In this document: one piece after another, positions 1-8,300 of the stretch | How positions within the stretch are numbered: the first letter of the stretch is position 1 | Layout: each line of letters starts with the position of its first letter | NCBI GenBank assembly: GCA_002427805.1 | Contig: DIZB01000008.1 | Coordinates: 43,071-66,071, forward strand | From: Candidatus Saccharibacteria bacterium UBA6039 | GTDB lineage: Bacteria; Patescibacteriota; Saccharimonadia; Saccharimonadales; Saccharimonadaceae | Length of the DNA stretch: 23,001 bases | Direction: 5' to 3' | Made by a program: the position numbers and the translations under genes | Notes under the pieces: model-generated | Seen by the model: the letters and a program-made list of their open reading frames with translations, nothing else | Told to the model about the DNA's origin: nothing | Database searches by the model: none

Positions 1-150
1 TCTGGAGTGGAACCAACCTATCAGGTGACCGATCTTGAAAACGTGTGGCGTACTGACAGCATTGACGACTATGGAATCGATCGTGACGCATTGATTGCGT
101 TAGCTCCAGATTCTAAAGATGGTCAAATAAAGGTACCGAAAGTTTTATAA
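1..150 (+). CDS. gatC: GatC, Asp/Glu-tRNA amidotransferase subunit C (3' end only)
   Basis: This is the last 49 codons of an open frame that enters from the left edge and stops at TAA 148-150. The tail reads EPTYQVTDLENVWRTD, then an ALIALAP segment and a final IKVPKVL. That matches the GatC C-terminus, where a P-T-x-H/Q region is followed by an N-V-x-R-x-D stretch, an LL..AP segment and a VP-x-V/L end. GatC is the small scaffold subunit that clamps GatA and GatB in the enzyme that amidates mischarged Glu-tRNA(Gln) or Asp-tRNA(Asn). Its stop overlaps the gatA start by one base (TAATG), which supports operon membership and translational coupling. The start lies outside the window. Confidence 0.9.
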   Translation, partial: SGVEPTYQVTDLENVWRTDSIDDYGIDRDALIALAPDSKDGQIKVPKVL

Positions 151-1523
151 TGCAGACGATTACAGACTACTTAGGTAAAAGTGCGCGCGACAATGTGATA
201 GCAGCTATCGTAAAAGCAAAAGAAAATGAGGCCTACCATGCACTGTTAAGCTTGACCGAAGAGCGAGCGCTAGAACGAGCTGACGCAGTTGATCGTGGTG
301 AAATTACCGGGCGACTTGCTGGCGTGCCATTTGTCGTAAAAGATAATTTCCTTGCATACGGTGCCCCAACAACTGCCGCCAGCATTATGCTTGAACATTT
401 TAATGCACCGCTTCAAGCAACGGCGGTTGAGAAACTAGAGCGTGAGGGTGCGATCTGTATCGGTAAGGCAAATCTTGATGCGTTTGCACACGGTGGTAGC
501 ACCGAGAACTCTGCCTTTGGGCCAACGCTTAACTCACATGATAAAACTCGCGTTGCGGGTGGCAGTAGCGGTGGGTCGGCTGTTGTAACCGCGCTTGATA
601 TTGTTCCATTTGCACTTGGGAGCGATACTGGCGGATCAATTCGTGAGCCAGCTAGCTTTAACGGTGTTGTGGGTGTCAAACCAACTTATGGCACGGTAAG
701 CCGTTACGGAGTTGTTGCAATGGCGAGTAGTACCGATACGATTGGTACGTTTGCATCTAGTGTTGCTGATGCAGAGCTTGTGATGGATATTATCGCAGGT
801 AAAGACGTGAAGGATATGACAACGCTACCTGACTTCTTTTCACCAATTGGTACCATTGAGCCAGGTCGAAAGGTCGGGCTTATTAAAGAATTTATGACCG
901 AAGACGTCGATAGTGAAGTTCGATTAGCGGTTACCAACTATATTGCGCGTCTACGAGATGCTGGCCATACCGTCGAGGAAGTGAGCCTTCCGATTGTCCA
1001 TCATACCTTAGCGATGTACTACATTATCGTGCCAGCTGAGATTAGCAGTAATCTCGCGCGATACGACGGTATTCGCTATGGCAAACGAGCCGAAGGAGCC
1101 TTAACACTTGCCGAGCTCTATGGCAAAAGCCGTGACGAGGGCTTTGTCACCGAGAATAAACGACGTATCATGATCGGGAGTTATGTGCTGTCGAGTGGTT
1201 TCTTTGACGCGTATTATCAGCAGGCTCAAAAAGCCCGTACGCTGCTCATTGCTGAACTAAACAAATTATTTGAAACGTATGACATGTTGATTGGGCCTGT
1301 TGCGCCAACGCCAGCTTTCCTCCTTGGTGAGAACGCAAGCGACCCAATTAAAATGTATCTTGCCGATATTATGACAGTTCCTGCCTCACTCGCTGGCATT
1401 CCCGCAGTTAGCGTCCCGGCTGGGCTGACTGAAAGTGGTCTTCCGATTGGTGTGCAAATTATGGGTAAACGCCGTAGCGACGCACAGATACTCGCGCTCG
1501 CGCGATCTATGGAGACAAAATAA
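150..1523 (+). CDS. gatA: GatA, Glu-tRNA(Gln)/Asp-tRNA(Asn) amidotransferase subunit A (amidase)
   Basis: This 457-residue protein is the glutaminase/amidase subunit. It releases ammonia from glutamine, which is channelled to GatB for transamidation of mischarged tRNA. The amidase-signature fold is clear: FVVKDN at about 61-66 supplies the catalytic Lys64, GGSSGGSA at 137-144 supplies the cis-Ser (about Ser139), and GSDTGGSIREPA at about 158-169 carries the nucleophile Ser163. The C-terminal part has the usual P-A-S-L-A-G-I-P-A-V-S-V-P motif. Length is slightly below the usual 480-490. The ATG overlaps the gatC stop as TAATG and its own stop overlaps the next gene the same way. No Shine-Dalgarno site stands out before the ATG, so reinitiation after gatC is likely. 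The presence of GatCAB implies that Gln-tRNA, Asn-tRNA or both are made indirectly. Confidence 0.97.
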   Translation: MQTITDYLGKSARDNVIAAIVKAKENEAYHALLSLTEERALERADAVDRGEITGRLAGVPFVVKDNFLAYGAPTTAASIMLEHFNAPLQATAVEKLEREGAICIGKANLDAFAHGGSTENSAFGPTLNSHDKTRVAGGSSGGSAVVTALDIVPFALGSDTGGSIREPASFNGVVGVKPTYGTVSRYGVVAMASSTDTIGTFASSVADAELVMDIIAGKDVKDMTTLPDFFSPIGTIEPGRKVGLIKEFMTEDVDSEVRLAVTNYIARLRDAGHTVEEVSLPIVHHTLAMYYIIVPAEISSNLARYDGIRYGKRAEGALTLAELYGKSRDEGFVTENKRRIMIGSYVLSSGFFDAYYQQAQKARTLLIAELNKLFETYDMLIGPVAPTPAFLLGENASDPIKMYLADIMTVPASLAGIPAVSVPAGLTESGLPIGVQIMGKRRSDAQILALARSMETK

Positions 1524-1942
1524 TGGATTTGTCTGTCATCTTCTTTTTTGCGGGAATCATTATTATTGGTGGAGTATTATTTGCACTTATTGGTCTGACG
1601 AAAAAAGGGTCAAAACATCTCAATGTCGATCACTATAGGGTAAAGTGGCTCAGTATTGAGCAACAACTAAAACGTGATCAGCCATCGAGTTTTAGCTTGA
1701 CTGTGCTGAATGCCGATAAGTTGCTTGATCTGGCACTTCGTGAACGCGGGCTAAAAGGACAAACAATGGCTGAACGTATGAAAACTGGCGCGCAGCTATT
1801 TAGCAGTCGTAATGACGTCTGGAACGCGCATAAACTCCGTAACCGTATCGCACACGAGACAGATGTGTTGGTGAGTTACGAGGATGCCCGCCATGCTCTG
1901 GCTTATTTTAAACAAGCACTGAAAGACATAGGAGCGATTTAA
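1523..1942 (+). CDS. Small membrane protein with HEPN-like RNxxxH motif, inside the gat operon
   Basis: This 139-residue protein has no function I can name from memory. Residues 4-25 form one hydrophobic helix (FFFAGIIIIGGVLFALIGL) followed by KKGSK, so the rest should be cytoplasmic. The soluble part is helical. Around residue 106 it carries KLRNRIAHE, an Arg106-Asn107-x3-His111 arrangement that matches the Rx4-6H motif of HEPN domains, many of which are RNA-cleaving or nucleotide-transferring. The position of the motif between two helices, followed by a final helix (YEDARHALAYFKQAL), also fits a HEPN fold. It sits exactly between gatA and gatB with 1-nt TAATG overlaps on both sides, so it is co-translated with the amidotransferase. 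Nuclease activity is inference; HEPN-like domains can also be purely structural. The gene is certain as a coding region because of the tight packing. Confidence 0.85.
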   Translation: MDLSVIFFFAGIIIIGGVLFALIGLTKKGSKHLNVDHYRVKWLSIEQQLKRDQPSSFSLTVLNADKLLDLALRERGLKGQTMAERMKTGAQLFSSRNDVWNAHKLRNRIAHETDVLVSYEDARHALAYFKQALKDIGAI

Positions 1943-3402
1943 TGGTTACTGAAGAACAACTCGCAAAATATGACATAACGATTGGGATTGAGTGTCACGT
2001 ACAGCTTGCAACAACGACGAAGCTATTTAGCGGTGCAAACAACGATGCTCGCAACAAAGCTCCAAACACTGTTGTCAACCCAATTGACTTTGGACTCCCT
2101 GGCATGCTTCCTGTTCTTAACCGTGAAGCAGTGACACTTGCAATTAAAGCAGGCAAAGCACTCAGTGCAGATATTGCGCATGTCAGTCGTTTTGACCGAA
2201 AGCACTATTTTTATCCGGATCTTCCAAAAGGTTACCAGACAACTCAGATGTATAATCCCATTATTCTTGCTGGGCATGTTGACGCACCTCTTGAAGATGG
2301 CACTATGGTGAAGGTAAGGATCCACCATGCACACATGGAAGAAGATGCCGGAAAGTTAACACACTTCGGTGACTACAGCCTAGTTGATCTTAATCGTGCA
2401 GGAACGCCACTGATTGAGATTGTGTCAGAACCGGATATTCATAGCCCGGCTGAGGCGAAGGCTTACGCAACGGAACTATATCGTCTTATGACATATGCCG
2501 GCGTGACTCACGGGGATCTCTATAACGGTAATATGCGTTTTGACGTGAATGTCTCCGTTGCGCTCAAAGGTGCAACCGAGCTTGGCACGAGGGCTGAGGT
2601 AAAGAACCTTAACTCGTTTAAAAGCGTTGAACGTGCTGCTGAATATGAATTCCGACGTCAGGTTGAACGACTTGAAAAGGGCGAACGAATTGTACAGGAA
2701 ACTCGCGGCTGGGATGAGGCAAAGCAGAAAACGAATAGCCAGCGTAGTAAAGAAGATGCACAAGATTACCGCTACATGCCAGATGCTGATATTCCACCAA
2801 TTGTGTTGAGCGACGAGGAAATTAATGAGATTCAAGCAACAGTTCCGGCTTTACCATCGTTTTATCGTGATGCATGGAGGGAACTAGAGTTTGATTCGAC
2901 GGTAATCAATGCTCTCCTTCTCTCGCCTGAGATTGCAAAGTTTGTTCAAACTATTCTGGAGGATACGAATAAGTCTACGGCACGTCGAGTTGCGCTATGG
3001 TTGCTCATGGCAGTTGACGAAAACCTTGATGCGAATGAGTCTATTCAGTCAAATGTGGTGCCCATTTCAAAAGAACAATTTATTACACTTGCAACAATGG
3101 TTGACGCAAACGAGCTAAGTTCGACTGCGGCAAAAGAAGTCCTTGCTGAGATGTTGAAGAGCTCGGATGATCCACGGAAAATTGCCGAGGCAAAGAATCT
3201 CATCCAAGTTAGTGATGAGGGCGCAATTTCGGCGATTGTTGATGAAGTTCTTGCCGACCCGAGTTCTGCTAAAGCCGTTGAAGATCTCAAAAAAGGCAAT
3301 GATAAAGTTATCGGCTTTTTGGTCGGTCAAGTTATGAAAAAATCACAAGGTAAAGCAAACCCAGAACTTGCGCAAAAATTAATACGAGAGAAGATTACAT
3401 AA
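1942..3402 (+). CDS. gatB: GatB, Glu-tRNA(Gln)/Asp-tRNA(Asn) amidotransferase subunit B
   Basis: This 486-residue protein binds the mischarged tRNA, activates the misacylated side chain with ATP and performs the amide transfer. The N-terminal catalytic cradle starts with ITIGIECHVQL and has the expected GLPGMLPVLN and RFDRKHYFYPDLPKGYQ blocks. The family signature LVDLNRAGTPLIEIVSEPD lies at about 147-165. The C-terminal third, helical and ending near residue 484, corresponds to the YqeY-like tail that contacts the tRNA. Length is typical (470-490). The ATG overlaps the stop of the HEPN-like gene (TAATG). The stop is followed after two bases by galU. No sign of truncation or frameshift. Confidence 0.97.
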   Translation: MVTEEQLAKYDITIGIECHVQLATTTKLFSGANNDARNKAPNTVVNPIDFGLPGMLPVLNREAVTLAIKAGKALSADIAHVSRFDRKHYFYPDLPKGYQTTQMYNPIILAGHVDAPLEDGTMVKVRIHHAHMEEDAGKLTHFGDYSLVDLNRAGTPLIEIVSEPDIHSPAEAKAYATELYRLMTYAGVTHGDLYNGNMRFDVNVSVALKGATELGTRAEVKNLNSFKSVERAAEYEFRRQVERLEKGERIVQETRGWDEAKQKTNSQRSKEDAQDYRYMPDADIPPIVLSDEEINEIQATVPALPSFYRDAWRELEFDSTVINALLLSPEIAKFVQTILEDTNKSTARRVALWLLMAVDENLDANESIQSNVVPISKEQFITLATMVDANELSSTAAKEVLAEMLKSSDDPRKIAEAKNLIQVSDEGAISAIVDEVLADPSSAKAVEDLKKGNDKVIGFLVGQVMKKSQGKANPELAQKLIREKIT

Positions 3403-3404
3403 AT

Positions 3405-4301
3405 ATGAAACGACCAACAAAAGCGATTATTGCAGCCGCAGGATTTGGCACACGATTTTTACCACAAACCAAGGCCATGCCTAAAGAAATGATGCCAATT
3501 ATTGATAAGCCGATCATACAAATAGTTGTCGAAGAACTTGTAGCGGCTGGCATCAAAGATATTATTATCGTCGGAAGTAGCAATAAACGCTCGATCGAAG
3601 ATCATTTTGATGAGCCAAATGAAGACTTGCTCGCAAACCTGCGTGCTGGTGGTGAAAAGAAACAGCCACTCATTGACATGCTTGGTGAACTCTCATCACT
3701 CGCCAACTTTATCTACATTCGCCAAAAAGGACCATATGGTAATGCGACTCCTGTCTTGTCTGCGTCGCATCTTCTCACTCCAGATGAACCTTTTATTTAC
3801 ACATGGGCTGACGATTTCTTTGTCGCCACGCCAAGTAGAACCGCACAGTTAATTGAGACATCGCAAATGTATAACGGATCCGTCTATGCCTGTAAAACAG
3901 TCGAAAGTGAACTTGAATACACGAAATATGGCATCATTGCAGGTGAAACGATTGGTGAAGCGACGATGAAAGTAACAAAAATTGTCGAAAAACCAGGTAA
4001 AGACAATGCTCCTTCACCGCTTGCAAGCGTTAGTAGCTATTTGCTTGACCCATCTATCCTTGGCTATATAGAAACAGCGGCAGAATCTTTCGATGGTAAC
4101 GGGGAGTTTACGATACAGCCCATTATGCAACAGATGATCGATGATGGTCATCCATTTTTCGCCCGTGAGATTACTGACGGTAGGTACTATGATACCGGCG
4201 ATAAGTTAGAGTACCTTAAAACGGTGATTGATTTCGGGTTGCGTCATGAAGAATTGGGCCCAGAACTAAGAACGTACATGGAGAGTCAGCTGAGAGAATA
4301 G
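3405..4301 (+). CDS. galU: UTP--glucose-1-phosphate uridylyltransferase
   Basis: This 298-residue nucleotidyltransferase makes UDP-glucose from UTP and glucose-1-phosphate for envelope polysaccharide or glycolipid synthesis. The N-terminus has the nucleotide-binding motif AAAGFGTRFLPQTKAMPKEM at about 10-29, followed by the DKPIIQIVVEE segment typical of GalU. YTWADDFF at about 129-136 is the metal-binding D-D region, and IVEKPGKD at about 194-201 carries the conserved EKP. The end (GRYYDTGDKLEYLKTVIDFGLRH) is characteristic of GalU rather than RfbA. It starts two bases after gatB with no gap for a promoter, so it is probably read through from the gat operon. I see no strong terminator directly after it. 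Confidence 0.95.
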   Translation: MKRPTKAIIAAAGFGTRFLPQTKAMPKEMMPIIDKPIIQIVVEELVAAGIKDIIIVGSSNKRSIEDHFDEPNEDLLANLRAGGEKKQPLIDMLGELSSLANFIYIRQKGPYGNATPVLSASHLLTPDEPFIYTWADDFFVATPSRTAQLIETSQMYNGSVYACKTVESELEYTKYGIIAGETIGEATMKVTKIVEKPGKDNAPSPLASVSSYLLDPSILGYIETAAESFDGNGEFTIQPIMQQMIDDGHPFFAREITDGRYYDTGDKLEYLKTVIDFGLRHEELGPELRTYMESQLRE

Positions 4302-4342
4302 TCGTAAATGACTTGGGGCACGTAGCGGGTCCGGCTTATTAG

Positions 4343-4351
4343 TGATATAAT
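4343..4351 (+). promoter_or_regulatory. Extended -10 promoter of the ytxG-like/ytxH unit
   Basis: The sequence TGATATAAT is a perfect -10 hexamer (4346-4351) with the TGn extension. No convincing -35 box lies 17 bases upstream, which is normal for extended -10 promoters. A transcript starting near 4358 would have a leader of about 20 nt carrying AAGGAG at 4368-4373, five bases before the ATG at 4379. Confidence 0.75.
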
Positions 4352-4378
4352 AGTAAGGTAAATTAATAAGGAGCATCA

Positions 4379-4639
4379 ATGAATTTAGCAACAGAAATTC
4401 TCGTTATTATCCTCTCCATTTTCCTTGTTATATTCTTGGTAGTTGGCATCACTCTTGCAGTTTATTTGATTAAATTGACTCGAGATATTCGTAAAGTGAC
4501 AAAATCTGCCGGACGAACAGTTGAACGCATAGAATCAATCGCTGCAGGCGTATCGAAAATCGCATCACCATTATTTGTGGCTGAGCTGATTGGCCGTTAT
4601 GTCAAGAAATTTAAGAAATCTAAAAAAGGAGATAAATAA
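4379..4639 (+). CDS. Small single-pass membrane protein (YtxG/DUF948-like)
   Basis: This 86-residue protein has one long hydrophobic segment at about 5-34 (ILVIILSIFLVIFLVVGITL), then an amphipathic region with heptad-like Val/Ile/Leu spacing (LIKLTRDIRKVTKSAGRTVE). It ends in a very lysine-rich tail (KKFKKSKKGDK). The layout resembles the DUF948/YtxG group, which in Bacillus precedes ytxH in a general stress operon. The same pairing is seen here, because a YtxH-like gene follows after one base. It has its own promoter (4343-4351) and a good Shine-Dalgarno site. The family call rests on architecture and neighbourhood, not on a specific motif; the coding call is firm. Confidence 0.8.
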   Translation: MNLATEILVIILSIFLVIFLVVGITLAVYLIKLTRDIRKVTKSAGRTVERIESIAAGVSKIASPLFVAELIGRYVKKFKKSKKGDK

Positions 4640-4640
4640 C

Positions 4641-4916
4641 ATGTCAAAAGGAAAATTTGCACTCGGAGCATTATTCGGAGCAGTTGTTGGTGTTGCGGCA
4701 GGCATTCTCACCGCCCCTAAAAGTGGTAAAGAAACCCGCGCAGACTTAAGGACAAAAGCCGATGAATTAAAGGGTCAGGCGACCGAAAAAGCACACGAAG
4801 TGAAGTCAAAGGCAACCGAAGCCGCTGAAGATGTAAAAACCAAAGCCGAAGAACTCAAAGGTCGCACAGAGCGAGCTGTTGAAGGCGCGAAGCAGGGTTT
4901 TAACAGCAAAAAGTAA
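4641..4916 (+). CDS. YtxH-like protein with LEA-like amphipathic repeats
   Basis: This 91-residue protein begins with a glycine/alanine-rich hydrophobic segment (FALGALFGAVVGVAAGILTA, about 5-24), directly followed by PKSGKETR, the hallmark of the YtxH family. The remaining 65 residues are charged, without aromatic residues except one near the end, and built of loose 11-residue-type repeats (KADELKGQATE, KAHEVKSKATE, KAEELKGRTE) as in LEA-like stress proteins. I chose ATG 4641 because AAGGAG (4626-4631) stands at good distance before it; an upstream in-frame ATG at 4590 would lie inside the previous gene and lacks such a site. The likely role is membrane-associated stress protection, by analogy only. 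Confidence 0.85.
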   Translation: MSKGKFALGALFGAVVGVAAGILTAPKSGKETRADLRTKADELKGQATEKAHEVKSKATEAAEDVKTKAEELKGRTERAVEGAKQGFNSKK

Positions 4917-4940
4917 TTCTCATACTTGAATTAGCATAAA

Positions 4941-4977
4941 AGAAATGACACACTAAGCATATTAGTGTGTCATTTCT
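4941..4977. repeat. Perfect 16-bp inverted repeat, probable bidirectional hairpin
   Basis: AGAAATGACACACTAA (4941-4956) is repeated in perfect inverse at 4962-4977, with a 5-nt spacer GCATA. It lies between the ytxH-like gene and the DUF5665-like gene. The stem is AT-rich and no U-run follows on the + side (AAATAAG), so it is not a textbook terminator. It could stabilise the 3' end of the upstream mRNA or be a protein-binding site. Confidence 0.8.
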
Positions 4978-4994
4978 AAATAAGAAGTAGGTAT

Positions 4995-5264
4995 ATGGTT
5001 AATATAGTCAAAAAAGTAAATAAAGATAACGAAAATGGTGCGCGTCGAGCCGTCATTGAGGATTTGTTTTACGATTTTAACAAAAATCGTCACCAGGTTT
5101 ATTGGGCGAATTTTGTTCGAGGTATTTTTTTCGGAGTTGGCAGTGTACTCGGCGGAACGGTTGTTATTGCACTTCTTATCGCGCTTCTTAGCCATCTTGT
5201 TGACCTACCGGGTGGAATTGGCGGCTTCATTCAATACGTGGTTAACACAGTTCAAAAACGTTAA
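4995..5264 (+). CDS. DUF5665-like small membrane protein
   Basis: This 89-residue protein has a charged N-terminal third (KKVNKDNENGARRAVIEDLFYDFNKNRHQVY), then WANFVRGIFFGVGSVLGGTVVIALLIALLSHLVDLPGG. This pattern of an arginine-glycine turn, a G-rich start of the helix and one long transmembrane segment ending before a proline/glycine turn is that of DUF5665 proteins, whose function is unknown. The ATG at 4995 is preceded by a weak AAGTAGG; the promoter is uncertain (TTGAAT at 4926-4931 with TGACACACT at 4946-4954 is one weak option, which would place the hairpin in the leader). It is followed 59 bases later by dnaE, which has its own promoter. Confidence 0.8.
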   Translation: MVNIVKKVNKDNENGARRAVIEDLFYDFNKNRHQVYWANFVRGIFFGVGSVLGGTVVIALLIALLSHLVDLPGGIGGFIQYVVNTVQKR

Positions 5265-5284
5265 GCTTTTAGCTGATTTTACTA

Positions 5285-5313
5285 CAGACAACACCTAGCG
5301 GTCCGCGTATACT
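5285..5313 (+). promoter_or_regulatory. dnaE promoter, start codon 10 nt downstream of -10
   Basis: CAGACA (5285-5290), a 17-base spacer and TATACT (5308-5313) form a plausible sigma-70 type promoter. The dnaE ATG is at 5324, so a transcript starting 6-7 bases after the -10 box would have a leader of only about 3-4 nt. The spacer contains a 9-base dyad GCGG-T-CCGC (5298-5306) that could be an operator, but nothing else supports that. Confidence 0.65.
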
Positions 5314-5323
5314 AGACGTAGGT

Positions 5324-8300
5324 ATGGGGGACACATTACAAACATCGGATTATGTACACTTACATAATCATACACATCATAGCCTTCTTGATGGCTTAAC
5401 AAAGATACCCGATCTCGTGGGTGCGGTAAAGACGATGGGTATGGATGCAGTTGCGGTGACAGATCACGGGACAATGTCGGGCATTATTGAGTTTTATAAG
5501 GCCGCTAAAGATGGTGGCATCAAGCCAGTACTTGGCATGGAAGCGTATGTTGCAGCTCGCACGCTTCACGACCGTGATCCCCAAAAGGACAAAGCTCGCT
5601 ATCATATAATCTTACTTGCAATGAATAACGTTGGCTATCAGAATCTTATGCAGCTGAGCACAATTGCGAACCTCGAGGGCGTCTATTATAAACCACGCAT
5701 AGACCATGAAGTTCTCGAAAAATATAATGAAGGACTGATTGTACTGTCGGGCTGTGCAAGTGGTGAAGTGGGTGAAAACCTGCGGTCAGATAATTACGAG
5801 GAAGCGAAAAGTATTGCTGCTTGGTATAAGTCTGTTTTTGGTGATCGTTATTATCTAGAGATGCAAGATCATGGTCACGTTGACTATGCGACACGCTGGG
5901 ACGTACAGGCGAAGATTAATGAATACCTCGAACGTATGTCGAAAGAACTTGATATTCCACTTGTGGTGACGAGTGATGGTCACTACTTAAGTCATGATGA
6001 TCAAGATGCGCACGAGATATTGCTCTGTGTTGGCACGGGCGCTTTCCTGAGTGATGAGAAACGTATGAGTCTTAAGGATTTTGAGCTTCACGTGACTGAT
6101 CCTAAGGAAATTATTTCACGTTGGGGAGCATCGCATCCAGAGGCAATAGCAAATACAAGAAAGATTGCTGACCTTTGTGATGTCACGATCGCGCTAGGAG
6201 GCATCCTTATTCCGACCTTCCCGACACCGCCAGGAGAAAGTGAAAAGTCGTACCTAGATAAACTCGTCTATAGAGGTCTTGCATGGCGATACGGTGATCT
6301 TGATCAACCACAAACGATAGATCTCACGGTTGAGCAGGCTAAGACGCATATCCCAGATGAGGTGTTAGAGCGCGCAACATATGAACTCGAAGTGATTGAT
6401 CGCATGGGATTTAATGGTTACTTTTTGATCGTTCAGGACTTTATCAATTGGGGCAAGAACAAAGGTATCATTTTTGGACCGGGCCGTGGAAGTGCTGCTG
6501 GCTCTATTATTTCTTACGCACTGCGAATTACGGAGCTTGATCCACTCGACTATGATCTCCTGTTTGAGCGCTTCTTAAACCCAGACCGTATTAGTATGCC
6601 AGACGTTGATATCGATATTCAGGATACAAGACGCGATGAGGTGATTGCTTATTGTACTGAGAAGTATGGTGTCGACCGTGTGGCAAATATCGTGACGTTT
6701 GGAAAAATGGCAGCGCGGGCTGCGGTTCGAGATGTTGCAAGGGTACTTGAGGTTCCGTATGCAGAAGCGGATCGATTTTCAAAGATGATTCCCCCGCCTG
6801 TTCAAGGAAGGCATATCCCACTCAAAGTCAGCGTGGTACAAGATGCAGACTTAAAGCATGAGTACGAGACGAACCCGACCGCAAAGCTCGTATTTGACTA
6901 CGCGATGAGGCTCGAGGGTACAATTCGCTCACACGGCGTGCATGCTGCGGGTGTAGTGATTGCGCCAGACTCGATTGTAAAATTTGTACCGCTTGAAATG
7001 GCGCAAAAAGGTGTTGTTGCGACGCAGTATTCAATGGGGCCTGTGGAAGAGCTCGGTCTCCTGAAGATGGACTTTCTCGGGTTATCAAACCTGACAACAA
7101 TCAATAACGCACTGCGCATTATCAAGAAGGTGTACAAGGTAGATATTGATATCGATAGTGTTCCGCTTGACGATACCTCGACCTACGAACTACTTCAGCG
7201 TGGCGATACGACTGGTGTTTTTCAGCTAGAATCTGCGGGTATGAAACGGTATCTTCGAGATCTCAAACCAACGAGCTTTGAAGATATCATTGCCATGGTC
7301 GCACTGTATCGTCCAGGACCAATGCAGTTTATCGATAGCTTCATCAAGCGGAAACACGGCGAGGAGCCTATCATATATCTCCATGAGAAGTTTGAGAACG
7401 CGCTCAAAGAAACCTATGGTATCTTGGTGTATCAGGAGCAGTTTATGCAAATCTCAAAAGACTTTGCTGGCTTTACTGGCGGTCAGGCTGACACGCTACG
7501 TAAAGCTGTGGGAAAGAAAAATATCGATTTGATGCGTAAGGTTCGTGTAGATTTTGTCAAAGGTGCAGTCGAACATAGTGGCGCAGATGTTGCACTAGCT
7601 GAAAAGTTTTGGGATCAACTTGAAGAGTTTGCGAACTATTGTTTCAATAAGTCACACGCTGCGTGCTACGGCCTGATATCATACTGGACAGCCTACTTGA
7701 AGGCTCACTATCCAGATGCCTTTATGGCAGCACTCATGACAAGTGACCAAGATGATATTGATCGACTTGCAATTGAAATTACAGAGTGCAAACATATGGG
7801 CATTACGGTACTCGCGCCTGACGTAAATGAGAGTTTTGTCGAATTTGCAGTTGTCCCCGATAAACAACAAATTCGATTCGGTATGGCGGCAGTGAAGGGG
7901 GTAGGTGTCGGCGCTGTTGAGGAAATACTACGCGCACGTGAAGACAGTAAGTTTATTAACATTGAAGATTTTGCAAGGCGTGTGAGCACGGCTAAGTTTA
8001 ATAAAAAAGCTTGGGAGTCTCTTATTAAATCTGGAGGATTCGATAGCTTTAATGATCGTTCTGACCTGTTGTTTAATCTTGAAACAATACAAGGCTTTGC
8101 ATCAAAACTTCAAAAAGAAGCACTGAGTGGCCAGACAGATTTGTTTGGTGATCTTGGCGGTAACTCAAGTCTTCAGCCATCAATGAGTCTCGGCATCGCG
8201 CCGGTGAAACATACCGAGAAAGAACGACTTGCATGGGAACGTGAACTGCTTGGCCTTTACATTAGTTCGCATCCACTCGATAACTACGATGCGTATTTTG

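Noticed and set aside
4590..4640. ATG at 4590 as start of the YtxH-like protein
   Set aside because: It would overlap the previous gene by 50 bases; ATG 4641 has a strong Shine-Dalgarno site and fits the family N-terminus.
5264..5280. AGCT-TTT-AGCT followed by GATTTT after the DUF5665-like gene as a terminator
   Set aside because: The stem is only 4 bp and AT-rich; too weak to call.
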